Source: Haloarcula limicola (GTDB taxonomy: Archaea > Halobacteriota > Halobacteria > Halobacteriales > Haloarculaceae). From it: a stretch of DNA of 64,000 nt. The notes under the pieces are model-generated. The model ran no database searches. It was given only the letters and a program-made list of their open reading frames with translations, and was not told the DNA's origin. A program made the position numbers and the translations under genes. How positions within the stretch are numbered: the stretch's first letter is position 1; every line of letters begins with the position of its first letter. Location of the stretch: assembly GCF_010119205.1 (NCBI RefSeq), contig NZ_WRXM01000002.1, positions 302,982 through 366,981 on the forward strand, read 5' to 3'. Below are positions 39,493 to 48,206 of this stretch, one piece after another.

Positions 39493-39672
39493 GCTCGGTC
39501 CTCGGGTCAGCGACCGCAAAACGCTGGCGGTCTGCGATACGGGTCGATCAGACGACTCACGCCCGCGAGAGGCGATTCGACGGGTCAGTTTCGGGGGGTG
39601 GCTGCGGACGCGTGTTCGGGCCGCGACTCGCGCGGCCGGAACCATTTACCCACCAGGTGCCTTCGTCTGCGT

Positions 39673-40594
39673 ATGGTCGACTTCCAGTCCCGCGATACCC
39701 GGCGGGGGGTTCAGTTTCGACGACGAGGGAGACAAGGAGGACGAAGAGGAGGCGGCGGACGAGGCGGACGCAGACGAGCGGCAAGCCGACGAGATCGACG
39801 GCGAGAGCGAGGCGGAACGGAGCGAGACGGCCGACGCCGCGGAAGCGACCGAACGAGCCGAGCAGTCGGCGGCCGAAGCCACCGGGACTGGCGAAGACGC
39901 GTCGACGGCGGACGCGGATCGGACCTTGGAGACGACGTCGGCGACCGAGTCACCCGACCCCGACGAGCGAGTGAGCGAGCGGGACGACGGGGTGACCCCG
40001 ACCGCGGACTCGACGGGGACGCCGACCGAGACGAGCGCGAGCGACGCCGACGACACCGTCAGCGCCGCCGGAGCCGCCGATCCCGACCCGCCCGCCGCTC
40101 AGCACCGGAACGCGGCGACGGAGACGGCCGTCGACGCGGCGCTCGTCACGGTCGGGACGACGACGGAGCGCGGCGAGGACCCGACCGGCGAAGCGCTCTC
40201 GGCGGCCATCGAAGCGGCCGGTTACGGCGTCACCGTCCGCGAGCGCCTCCGTCGGGACTACGATGGTATCCAGCAGGCCGTCAACACGCTCGTCGGCCGG
40301 GACGACGTCGACCTCGTCGTCACCGCCGGCGGCGTCGGCGTCACCGCCGACGACGTGACCATCGAGGCGGTCCACCCGCTGTTCGAGAAGTCCCTGCCCG
40401 GCTTCGGCGAGGTGTTCCGGAGCCTCCTCTTCGACGAGGTCGGCACCGGCATCGTCTCGGTCCGGGCGACGGCGGGCATCGCCGACGGGACGCCGGTGTT
40501 CTGTCTGCCCGCCGACGAGGGGGCCGCCGGAGTCGCCATCGACGAGATCATCGCCGCCGAAGCGCCCGACCTGCTCGACGACATCGAGGGCTGA
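39673..40594 (+). pseudogene. MoaB/MogA-type molybdopterin-binding protein with a frameshift near its start
   Basis: The domain from about 40095 to 40570 (ALVTVGTTTERGEDPTGEALSAAIEAAGYGV; DLVVTAGGVGVTADDVTIEAVHPLFEKSLPGFGEVFRSLLFDEVG) is a MoaB/MogA molybdopterin-binding fold with TxGGxG. Family members begin MVDFQSRDTRRG with an acidic tail. Here that start (ATG 39673) is in a different frame from the rest. Removing one G from the six Gs at 39704-39709 joins MVDFQSRDTRRG to FSFDDEGDKEDEEE and restores one reading frame of about 306 residues. The long acidic linker (about residues 15-140) looks genuine. A +1 change or a sequencing error in the G tract is the simplest reading. Confidence 0.7.
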
Positions 40595-40665
40595 GCGATC
40601 GTCGAGCGGGGCCCCGCCGCCGCTGCCGCCCCTGCCGTTTTGTCCCCGGCCCGCCAACGGAGCCC

Positions 40666-41490
40666 ATGGAGACGATTCAGGTCCAGAGCGAGTCGGTTCC
40701 GGCGCTCGGTCTCGGCACGTGGCAGCTGACGGGCGCGACCTGTCAGGAGACCGTTCAGACGGCCCTCGACATGGGATACCGACACGTCGACACCGCACAG
40801 GCCTACGGCAACGAACGGCAGGTCGGGACGGGGATCGACGCCGCCGACGTGGACCGCGAGGACGTCTTTCTCACGACGAAGCTCGACGGGAGCAATCGGA
40901 GCGCGCGGCGCGTCCGCCAGTCCGCCCGCGAGAGCTGTCACCGCCTCGGCACGGACTACCTCGACCTGTTGCTCATCCACTGGCCGAACACGCCGTGGAT
41001 GGTCCCGGTCTCCGAGACCATCGACGCGATGAACGGCCTCGTCGACGACGGCCTCGTCCGAAACATCGGCGTCAGCAACTTCTCGCCGTCGCGGCTGGAC
41101 GAGGCCCGAGAGCTCTCGGAGGCCCCGATCTTCACCGATCAGGTGCAGTATCACCCCTACTGGGACCAGACGCAACTGCTCGACTACTGCCGGATCCACG
41201 ACGTGCTCCTGACGGCGTACAGCCCGCTGGCCCGCGGCGGCGTCCTGGACGACCCCGCGATCGTCCAGATCGGCAACCGATACGGCAAGTCCCCCGCACA
41301 GGTCGCCCTCCGGTGGCTGGTCCAACAGGACGGCGTCGCCGCCATCCCGAAGGCGACCGGTCGAGAGCACCTCGAAGCGAACCTCGCGGTCTTCGACTTC
41401 GAGCTGACCGACGAGGAGATGGAGCGGATTCGGTCACCCTCGAAGACAAAGACCGGCTATCACTTCGTCCGCTCGCAGCTACCGTTCTGA
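40666..41490 (+). CDS. Aldo/keto reductase
   Basis: The 274-residue AKR has the classic motifs. VPALGLGTWQLTG begins the barrel; YRHVDTAQAYGNERQVG carries the catalytic Asp and Tyr; FLTTKLDGSNRSA carries Lys; LLLIHWPN carries His; GVSNFSPSRL follows; and AIPKATGREHLEANL closes the cofactor loop. It reduces carbonyl compounds with NADPH, as with aldose or 2,5-diketogluconate reductases; substrate unknown. Its ATG lies 71 bp after the frameshifted MoaB-like gene, on the same strand. It is only distantly related to the AKR at 25229. Confidence 0.9.
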   Translation: METIQVQSESVPALGLGTWQLTGATCQETVQTALDMGYRHVDTAQAYGNERQVGTGIDAADVDREDVFLTTKLDGSNRSARRVRQSARESCHRLGTDYLDLLLIHWPNTPWMVPVSETIDAMNGLVDDGLVRNIGVSNFSPSRLDEARELSEAPIFTDQVQYHPYWDQTQLLDYCRIHDVLLTAYSPLARGGVLDDPAIVQIGNRYGKSPAQVALRWLVQQDGVAAIPKATGREHLEANLAVFDFELTDEEMERIRSPSKTKTGYHFVRSQLPF

Positions 41491-41533
41491 ACGCTTCGAG
41501 AGGGTTTTGACGCGGGCGTCCGTACGCGGCGAT

Positions 41534-42208
41534 ATGGTGACCCCGCTATCGGACGATATCTGGTGGTACGACCTCTCGGGAGTCAACGCGTACCTCGTCG
41601 ACGACGGGGGCGCGTTGACCCTCGTCGACGCCGGAATGCCGTGGCACGGCAACGCGCTCGTCGGTGGCATCAGAGAGGCCGGCTTCGAGCTGCGCGACGT
41701 AGAGCGCGTCCTGCTGACCCATTACGACTTCGACCACGTCGGCGGTCTCTCGGCGTTCGACGGCGTGGACCTGACCATCTACGTCGGCGCGGCCGACGCG
41801 CGGTTCGTCACCGGCGAGGAGCGCCCGCCGCTCTCGAATCACAAGGGGGCGCTCCAGCGCGTCGGGGGGAAGTTCTGCTCGCCCCCGGACAACCCGGTCG
41901 AACCGCTGACCGACGGCGAGACGGTCGGTAGCTTCACGACCTACCTCACGCCGGGTCACACCCCCGGCCACGTCTGTTACGTCAGCGAGGAGTTGGAGGC
42001 GGCGTTCCTCGGCGATCTCGTCATGGAGGAGCGGGGCACGCTCAAGCCGTCGCCGTGGCTGCTTAGCTACGACACGGGCGACGTGAGCGAGAGCGTCCGC
42101 GGGTTCGTCGAACACGTCCCGCCGTTCGAGGTGGCCGGGATGGGCCACGGCGTCCCGTTCAAACGCGGCGGAAGCGAGCGTCTCGCCGAGACGGCGGCGA
42201 CGCTCTGA
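41534..42208 (+). CDS. MBL-fold metallohydrolase with altered metal motif
   Basis: The 224-residue protein has the metallo-beta-lactamase layout: LTLVDAGMPWHGNALV, LLTHYDFDHVGGLSAFD (His63, Asp65, Asp67, His68), TPGHTPGHVCYVSEELEAAFLGDLV and GMGHGVPF. The canonical HxHxDH has Asp65 instead of the second His. Some MBL members are known with such swaps, so metal binding may still occur with a changed preference. Hydrolysis of esters, thioesters or lactones is typical. The start at 41534 is better than an upstream Met because MVTPLSDDIWWYDL enters the fold directly. It converges with the large histidine kinase. Confidence 0.85.
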   Translation: MVTPLSDDIWWYDLSGVNAYLVDDGGALTLVDAGMPWHGNALVGGIREAGFELRDVERVLLTHYDFDHVGGLSAFDGVDLTIYVGAADARFVTGEERPPLSNHKGALQRVGGKFCSPPDNPVEPLTDGETVGSFTTYLTPGHTPGHVCYVSEELEAAFLGDLVMEERGTLKPSPWLLSYDTGDVSESVRGFVEHVPPFEVAGMGHGVPFKRGGSERLAETAATL

Positions 42209-42224
42209 GCGGTCCGGTCGCGGC

Positions 42225-44555
42225 TCAGACGACGTTCCGGAACTCGAAGCGCGCGCCGCCGCTCTCGCTCTCGGTCACCGTACACTCCCAGCCGTACAGC
42301 TCGACGAGCTCCTCGACGAACGCCAGTCCGAGCCCCGTCCCGCCGTGTGCGCTCGCGGTCGTGTAGCCCGCTTCGAACACCGCCTCTCGCTTCTCGACCG
42401 GGATGCCGTTCCCGTCGTCTTCGACGTAAAACCCCGTCGGGAGTTCGCCGACGGTGACCGTGACGTCGCTTCCCCCGTGTTCGACCGCGTTCTCGAAGAG
42501 GTTCCGAAACAGGTGTCGGAGATACGTCTCGTCGGCGTGTACCGCGGCGTCGAGAGAGACCTCGACCGACGCGGCCGAGGAATTCACTTCCCCCCACGCG
42601 CTGCGAGCGACCTCGCCGAGCGCCACTCGCGTCCGGTCGTCGCTCGCCTGCTGACCCCCCGTGAGCACCAGCATGACGTCGATCATCTCCTCGATCCTGT
42701 CGAACGCATCCCCGACGTGTTCGACCGCCTGTGGCGCCTCCGCCTCCGGGAGCTGCTGGCGGTACATCTGCCCGATGGCGACCGGATTGCGGAGTTCGTG
42801 AGCGAGCATGCTGGCGAACCCGTCGAGGCGCTCGTTGGTCTCCTCTAAGTCCTCGACCGTCGCTTCGAGCTGCCGTTCGCGCTCTCGCAGTTCCTGGAGC
42901 GTCCGCGCCCGTTCGAGGGACTCCCAGCACCGCTGGGCGACGGTCTCGACCAGTTCGACCTCGTGTGGCCGCCACTCCCGGGGCGTCCGCTGGTGGACGC
43001 CGAGTCCGGCGACGAACGCCCCGTCCTTGTGTAGCGGGACGCTGATCGAACTCCGAATCTGGGCCCGCTCGTAGGCCGCCAACTGCTCGTCGGGCACTCG
43101 GTCGTCCGACTCGACGTCGTCGACGACGACGGTGCGATTCTCCCGCATCGCCTCGAGTACGTCCGCGCCGAACGAGGACACGGCCCACCGCCCCTCGATG
43201 CTGTTCGTCCCGCCGCGGGTGTAGTCGCCGGTGATGCGGAGATGGTTCTCGTCCGCTTCGACCTGCGCGTACGCACAGCGGTCGACCTCCAGGTGTTCGC
43301 CCAAGAAGCGGGCGGCGGTCGCCATCAGTTCGTCGGGGTCGGTCAGCGACTGGAGCCGCTGTCCGAGTTCCTCGAGGAAGCGAATCCGCTCTTCCGTCCG
43401 CTTTCGCTCCGTGATGTCGAAGACGATGCCGTTCAACCGTACCGGGTCGTCGTCCTCGTCGTAGACGACCGTGCCGCGGGCCAGTACCCACGATATCTCG
43501 CCGTCTGCGCCCCGAACGCGGTACTCCACGTCGAGTTCGCCCGTCTCCTCGACGGCTCGTTCGAGCGCGTTCCACGTCCGCTTCGCGTCCTCTTCGTGGA
43601 TCGGCTCGTAGAACTCCTCCATCGGCCCGCCCGCCGCGGCCGCCGCCGGGTCCATCCCGTAGGACTTCGCGAGGTACTCGTCCGCGGTGACGACGTTCGC
43701 CTGGATGTCCCACGTCCACGTCCCGACCGAGCCGGCGGTGGTCGCGATCTCCAGCTGTTCGCGGGTCTCGCGCAACTTCCGTCGGCGTTCCCGACGCTCG
43801 CTGACGTCCCGGACGACGCCGACGCGTCCGTGGCTCCCGTCGCCGAGGGGGAACGGGGCGATCCACGACTCGACCGGTACCACGTGGCCGTCCCTGGCCG
43901 CTATCTCGACGTCCATCACCGCGGCGTCGCGCTCGCCGTCGCGCACCTCTCTCACCTTCTCGGCGGCCAGGTCGTCCATCGTCTCGCTGTGGACGAGCGA
44001 GGCGTGCGAACCGAGCAGTTCCGCGCGGTCGTAGCCGAACATCTCGCAGAACGCGTCGTTGACCAGCGTGAAGCGGGAGTCGTCGTCCAGCGCGAAGATG
44101 CCGTCGTCGACCGTCTCGACGATCTTCGCGTACTGTTCGAGGCTCTGCTTGCGTTGCTCCCGCTGGGAGATGTCGCGAACCACGCAGACGAGTTCGCCCT
44201 GGTCGGTGTAGGTCAGGGTGTGCTGAGCGAGGAACTCGCTGCCGTCGCTGTGGACGCAGTGAGTCGTGCCCGTCCACTGTCCGTCCGTCGTTATCTCGGG
44301 GAGGATGTCGTCGTAGAACCGGTCGGGGTCGGCCTCGATGCCGAGGTCGTCCCAGTGCTCGCCGACCATCGCCGAGGGCTCGTAGCCGAACGTGTCGGCG
44401 TACGCCCGGTTCACGTAGACGAACTCGCCGCTCTCGTCGAGGAGGGCGATGCCCTCGCGCGCGGCTTCGAGGGCCTGTACGACCCGGTCGCGCGTCGCTG
44501 GGTCGTCGACGTCACCTCGGGACCCCACGTGTGCGGCGTCGCCCTCCTCGGTCAT
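42225..44555 (-). CDS. Soluble multi-PAS/GAF sensor histidine kinase
   Basis: The 776-residue protein has no clear membrane helix. PAS domains are visible at about residues 24-130 (GIALLDESGEFVYVNRAYADTFGYEPSAMVGEHW), 140-260 and 265-390 (TAGSVGTWTWDIQANVVTADEYLAKSYG). A GAF domain follows at 400-545 (ATAARFLGEHLEVDRCAYAQVEADENHLRITGDYTRGG). The kinase core has LAHELRNPVAIGQMY (phospho-His), NLFENAVEHGGSDV, VEDDGNGIP and GGTGLGLAFVEELVELYG. PAS and GAF usually sense redox state, light or small ligands. The start at 44555 is chosen over one 7 codons upstream. No regulator gene adjoins it. Confidence 0.92.
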   Translation of the reverse strand: MTEEGDAAHVGSRGDVDDPATRDRVVQALEAAREGIALLDESGEFVYVNRAYADTFGYEPSAMVGEHWDDLGIEADPDRFYDDILPEITTDGQWTGTTHCVHSDGSEFLAQHTLTYTDQGELVCVVRDISQREQRKQSLEQYAKIVETVDDGIFALDDDSRFTLVNDAFCEMFGYDRAELLGSHASLVHSETMDDLAAEKVREVRDGERDAAVMDVEIAARDGHVVPVESWIAPFPLGDGSHGRVGVVRDVSERRERRRKLRETREQLEIATTAGSVGTWTWDIQANVVTADEYLAKSYGMDPAAAAAGGPMEEFYEPIHEEDAKRTWNALERAVEETGELDVEYRVRGADGEISWVLARGTVVYDEDDDPVRLNGIVFDITERKRTEERIRFLEELGQRLQSLTDPDELMATAARFLGEHLEVDRCAYAQVEADENHLRITGDYTRGGTNSIEGRWAVSSFGADVLEAMRENRTVVVDDVESDDRVPDEQLAAYERAQIRSSISVPLHKDGAFVAGLGVHQRTPREWRPHEVELVETVAQRCWESLERARTLQELRERERQLEATVEDLEETNERLDGFASMLAHELRNPVAIGQMYRQQLPEAEAPQAVEHVGDAFDRIEEMIDVMLVLTGGQQASDDRTRVALGEVARSAWGEVNSSAASVEVSLDAAVHADETYLRHLFRNLFENAVEHGGSDVTVTVGELPTGFYVEDDGNGIPVEKREAVFEAGYTTASAHGGTGLGLAFVEELVELYGWECTVTESESGGARFEFRNVV

Positions 44556-44631
44556 TGTCTTCGGTAGTCGAGCCAACTGGATAAGTTTTGACGTCGGGGC
44601 CGTATCGCGCTACGCCCCATCGACTACCCGC

Positions 44632-44943
44632 TTACAGTTCCTCGGCGACGGCCTCGGGACCGAGCAGGTTCGGATCGACGACGAGGTCGGCCTGCCGACT
44701 GGCGAAGTCGGGCAGGGACCCCTCGGCGTAGACGACGATGCGGAGGTCGGGGTTGAGGTCCTTGGCGACGGCGATGGAGGTCGCCTGCGCCATCTCGGTC
44801 AGGAGGTAGACGTCGGCGTCGTGGACGCCCGCCTCCTCGAGTCCAGGGCGGTTGCCGACGTCGGCGACGGCGACGGTGTGGCCCTCCGCTTCGAGCGCGT
44901 CGGCGATGCCGTCGGGGTCCGACCCGACGATGACTACCTGCAT
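44632..44943 (-). CDS. Small NAD-binding-fold protein of the pyrG-guaAB operon (DUF7126-like)
   Basis: The 103-residue protein begins MQVVIVGSDPDGIADALEAEGHTVAVADVGN, the entry strand-loop-helix of a TrkA-N-like Rossmann fold, followed by VYLLTEMAQATSIAVAKDLNPDLRIVVYAEGSLPDFASRQADLVVDPNLLGPEAVAEEL. It is only half of a standard TrkA-N domain. The start is 3 bp from the stop of guaAB, so it is the third gene of the nucleotide operon. Its role may be regulatory or linked to nucleotide balance; unknown. Confidence 0.75.
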   Translation of the reverse strand: MQVVIVGSDPDGIADALEAEGHTVAVADVGNRPGLEEAGVHDADVYLLTEMAQATSIAVAKDLNPDLRIVVYAEGSLPDFASRQADLVVDPNLLGPEAVAEEL

Positions 44944-44945
44944 GG

Positions 44946-45863
44946 TCACTCGTACTCGATAGTCGCGGGCGGTTTGTGGGTCACGTCGTAGACGACGCGG
45001 GCGACGTTCTCGTGTGCGCCGGTGATCCGGCTCTGCATGCGTTGGAGCGTCTCCCAGTCCAGTTCCTGTGCGCGGGCAGTCATCCCGTCACGCGATTCGA
45101 CGGAGCGGACGGCGACGACCCAGCCGTGGACGCGGTTGTCGCCCTTGACGCCGGTGGCCTTGCCGATGACGGCCGCCAGCGCCTGCCACGGCTCGTACTC
45201 CTCCAGTTCGTCCTCGACGACGTGGTTGGCCTCGCGGGCGACTTCGAGTTTCTCCGCGGTGACCTCGCCGATGATGCGGACGGCGAGTCCGGGACCGGGG
45301 AACGGCATCCGCTCGGAGATTATCTCCTCTAAGTCGAGCGCGCGGGCGACCTCCCGCACCTCGTCCTTGTAGAGGTCGCGCATCGGTTCGACGATGCCGT
45401 CGAAGTCGATGCGCTCGGGGAGGCCGCCGACGTTGTGGTGGCTCTTGATCGTCCCCTCGCTCTCGATGCGGTCGGGGTAGATGGTCCCCTGGACGAGGTA
45501 ATCGGCCTCGACCTCGCGGGCGACTTCCTCGAACTCCCGGATGAACTGCTCGCCGATGATGTGCCGTTTCTCCTCGGGGTCCGTCTCGCCTTCGAGGGCA
45601 TCGAGGAAGCGGTCCTGCGCTTCGACGATGCGGAGCGAGTCCATGTAGTCGAACGTCTCGCGGATCTCCTCGGTCTCGCCCTTCCGCATCAGGCCCGTGT
45701 CGACGTAGACGGCGGTGAGTTGGTCGCCGATGGCTTCGTAGGCCAGCGCCGCCGCCGTCGAGGAGTCGACGCCGCCGGAGAGGCCGATGACGGCGTTCTT
45801 CTCGCCGACCGCCTCGGCGATCTCGGTCTTCGCCTCGGCAATGAACTCGTCTACGTCCACCAT
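44946..45863 (-). CDS. guaAB: GMP synthase, ATP-pyrophosphatase subunit
   Basis: The 305-residue protein carries the PP-loop [18 protein letters not shown] (residues about 27-44), the [11 protein letters not shown] segment and the dimerisation domain ending [17 protein letters not shown]. It aminates XMP to GMP using ammonia from a separate glutaminase subunit (GuaAA), as in archaeal two-subunit GMP synthases. No glutaminase domain is present. It shares one base with the end of pyrG (45863) and is followed immediately by the small NAD-fold gene. All catalytic motifs are present. Confidence 0.95.
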   Translation of the reverse strand: MVDVDEFIAEAKTEIAEAVGEKNAVIGLSGGVDSSTAAALAYEAIGDQLTAVYVDTGLMRKGETEEIRETFDYMDSLRIVEAQDRFLDALEGETDPEEKRHIIGEQFIREFEEVAREVEADYLVQGTIYPDRIESEGTIKSHHNVGGLPERIDFDGIVEPMRDLYKDEVREVARALDLEEIISERMPFPGPGLAVRIIGEVTAEKLEVAREANHVVEDELEEYEPWQALAAVIGKATGVKGDNRVHGWVVAVRSVESRDGMTARAQELDWETLQRMQSRITGAHENVARVVYDVTHKPPATIEYE

Positions 45864-47524
45864 CAGTGGCTCACCTCCTCGGTCTCGGCGGTGTGGGGGT
45901 CGTCGCCGACGACGGCCTCCAGCAGGCCGACGAAGGGCGGACTCGCTCTGGTCGGACGCGAGCGGAACTCGGGGTGGAACTGCGTCCCGATGAAGTACGG
46001 GTGGTCCTCGGGCGCGAGTTCGAGTATCTCCATACGGTTCCCGGAGCGGCCCGAGAACTTCAGCCCCGCGGCTTCGAGGTCGTCGATGTACTCGGGGTTG
46101 ACCTCGTAGCGGTGGCGGTGACGTTCAGTGCAGGAGTCGCCGCCGTACAGCGCGGCCGCGAGCGTCCCGGGCTCGATGTCGGTCTCGTTCGCGCCGAGCC
46201 GCATCGTCCCGCCCATGTCCTCGATCTCGTACTGCTCGGGCAGGATATCGATGACCGGATGGGGGGTCTCCTCGTCCAGTTCCGTCGAGTGCGCCCCCTC
46301 CAGGTCGAGGACGTTCCGCGCGTATTCGATGACCGCGAGCTGGAAGCCGAGACAGAGACCGAGGTACGGCACGTCGTTCTCCCGGGCGTAGCGAATGGCC
46401 TCTATCTTGCCCTGCGTTCCGCGCGTGCCGAAGCCGCCGGGGACGACGATGGCGTCGGCGTCTCGCATCCGGTCGGCGTGGTGGTCGCCCATCTTCTCCG
46501 AGTTGACCCACCGGACGTTCACGTCGACGTTCTTCTCCAGTCCGGCGTGTTTCAGCGCCTCGTGGACGGACATGTAGGCGTCCTCTAAGTCGTACTTGCC
46601 CACGAGGGCTATTTCGACTTCGCCGTCGGTCTGCTGGGTGACGAGGTCGCGCCAGCGGTTCTCGCGCTCGTCTTCCGGAAGCGCCTCGTCGGCGATGTCG
46701 AGTCGCTCCATCACGTACTCGTCTAGGCCCTCCTCCTCGACCATCAGCGGGACGTGGTAGATGTCGTCGACGTCGGGGTTCGAGAACACCGCCTCGGTCG
46801 GCACGTCACAGAACAGCGCGATCTTCTCGCGGGTGTCGATGTCGAGTTTGTCCGAACAGCGACCCACGAGCACGTCGGGTTGGAGGCCGATGGAACGGAG
46901 TTCCTTCACGGAGTGTTGGGTCGGCTTCGTCTTCTGCTCGCCGTTCTTCGAGTAGGGGACGAGCGTGACGTGCGTGAAGAGGATGTCGTCCTCGTCCTCC
47001 TCGTGGGCGAACTGGCGGAGCGCCTCTAAGTAGGGCATCCCCTCGATGTCGCCGACGGTGCCGCCGACCTCGATGATACAGACGTCGTTGCCCTCGGCGG
47101 CCTCGCGGACGCGCCGCTTGATGTCGTCGGTGATGTGCGGGATGATCTGGACCGTCTTCCCGAGGTACTCGCCGGCGCGTTCCTTCTCGATGACCGACTT
47201 GTAGGTCTTGCCGGTCGTGATGTTGTGGTCGAAGGTCATGTCGACGTCGAGGAACCGCTCGTAGTTCCCCAGGTCGAGGTCGACCTCCCCGCCGTCTTTC
47301 AGCACGTACACCTCGCCGTGTTGGAAGGGGTTCATCGTCCCGGCGTCGACGTTGAGATAGGGGTCTATCTTCACCGCGGTCACGTCGAACCCGGCGTTCT
47401 TCAGAAGCCTACCCGTGCTGGCGGCGGTGATGCCTTTCCCCAGTCCAGACATCACGCCCCCGGTGACGAAGATGAACTTCCGACCCAGATCCGGGTCGTA
47501 GTCCGTCTCAGGTTCCGTCGGCAT
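45863..47524 (-). CDS. pyrG: CTP synthase
   Basis: The 553-residue enzyme has the amidoligase domain ([27 protein letters not shown] with the P-loop; [41 protein letters not shown]). Its C-terminal class I glutaminase domain shows [30 protein letters not shown] (nucleophile Cys) and the HPEF His/Glu. It makes CTP from UTP, ATP and glutamine. The gene is the first in a three-gene minus-strand operon with guaAB and a small NAD-fold gene, linking pyrimidine and purine triphosphate synthesis. Length and motifs are complete. Confidence 0.96.
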   Translation of the reverse strand: MPTEPETDYDPDLGRKFIFVTGGVMSGLGKGITAASTGRLLKNAGFDVTAVKIDPYLNVDAGTMNPFQHGEVYVLKDGGEVDLDLGNYERFLDVDMTFDHNITTGKTYKSVIEKERAGEYLGKTVQIIPHITDDIKRRVREAAEGNDVCIIEVGGTVGDIEGMPYLEALRQFAHEEDEDDILFTHVTLVPYSKNGEQKTKPTQHSVKELRSIGLQPDVLVGRCSDKLDIDTREKIALFCDVPTEAVFSNPDVDDIYHVPLMVEEEGLDEYVMERLDIADEALPEDERENRWRDLVTQQTDGEVEIALVGKYDLEDAYMSVHEALKHAGLEKNVDVNVRWVNSEKMGDHHADRMRDADAIVVPGGFGTRGTQGKIEAIRYARENDVPYLGLCLGFQLAVIEYARNVLDLEGAHSTELDEETPHPVIDILPEQYEIEDMGGTMRLGANETDIEPGTLAAALYGGDSCTERHRHRYEVNPEYIDDLEAAGLKFSGRSGNRMEILELAPEDHPYFIGTQFHPEFRSRPTRASPPFVGLLEAVVGDDPHTAETEEVSH

Positions 47525-47638
47525 ACCGACGGTCTAACTCGGGGCGTCTAAACGGTTTCGGGACTCCCCGCGTTCGTCATCGACTGTCAGTCCGCGACCC
47601 GCCGCGTCGACGGTCGGTCGCCCGCGGCTACCGGCGGC

Positions 47639-47821
47639 TCAGCGCGCGAGCGAGCGGCTGAACGCGACCAAGAGAGCGACCGAGAGCGCCGAAAACAGGG
47701 CGTCGTCCGGTGTAGCACCGATCGCCGAAAAGAGCGCGAATCCGGTGAGGAATCCCGCGACCAGCGAGACGACCCCATGGCTGGCGCGCCGTGTCACCGG
47801 AAGCGATTCGACCGCCGACAT
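47639..47821 (-). CDS. Small two-helix membrane protein
   Basis: The 60-residue protein (MSAVESLPVTRRASHGVVSLVAGFLTGFALFSAIG...LFSALSVALLVAFSRSLAR) has two hydrophobic helices separated by ATPDD. Its start sits 20-30 bp after the AT-rich box at 47838-47850, so the transcript is probably leaderless. Function unknown. A longer Met start at 47831 in another frame is not convincing. Confidence 0.55.
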   Translation of the reverse strand: MSAVESLPVTRRASHGVVSLVAGFLTGFALFSAIGATPDDALFSALSVALLVAFSRSLAR

Positions 47822-47837
47822 ATATCACCATAGAACG

Positions 47838-47850
47838 TTATATAATATAA
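47838..47850 (-). promoter_or_regulatory. TATA-like box for the small membrane protein at 47639-47821
   Basis: TTATATAATATAA (47838-47850) is the most AT-rich run nearby and lies 17-29 bp before the minus-strand start codon at 47821, with partial symmetry over the box. It suits a leaderless minus-strand transcript. Confidence 0.5.
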
Positions 47851-47886
47851 GGATACGGCCGACCGTCGCAGGGCCGTGGCCGCGTT

Positions 47887-48108
47887 CTATCGGTCGCGGT
47901 AGCCGTCGACGAAGAGGTAGCCGATCCACATCGACGCCCCGAAGGCGACGAGGATGCCGACAGCGCCCGCGAGGACGAGCAGCGGGTCCTGCCGTTGGAT
48001 CACGTCGAGGCTGTAGACGCCGACGAGGAGCGCGACTGCGGCGAGGAGCGCACCGAGGACCGAGCGCTGGAGGGCGGCCGCCAGTCCGTCGAAACCCGTC
48101 TCTGCCAT
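47887..48108 (-). CDS. Small two-helix membrane protein
   Basis: The 73-residue protein (MAETGFDGLAAALQRSVLGALLAAVALLVGVYSLDVIQRQDPLLVLAGAVGILVAFGASMWIGYLFVDGYRDR) has two membrane helices and short polar ends. The start at 48108 follows the natural acidic amphipathic segment; the upstream open frame is basic. Function unknown. It is separated from its neighbours by 65 and 98 bp. Confidence 0.6.
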   Translation of the reverse strand: MAETGFDGLAAALQRSVLGALLAAVALLVGVYSLDVIQRQDPLLVLAGAVGILVAFGASMWIGYLFVDGYRDR

Positions 48109-48206
48109 ATCTCTCGGATACAGTCTCGGTGGGGATGTACCTTCTGCCCGTATCGGCCGCTGTAATCGACCCACGTCCCTCGAATTCGGAATCGGTCACC
48201 GGCCAC

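Noticed and set aside
39446-39672. In-frame open region before the acidic frame of the MoaB-like gene, which would avoid a frameshift
   Set aside because: It overlaps the divergent dehydrogenase promoter and start, is basic and lacks any conserved start; the family start MVDFQSRDTRRG is present in the adjacent frame.
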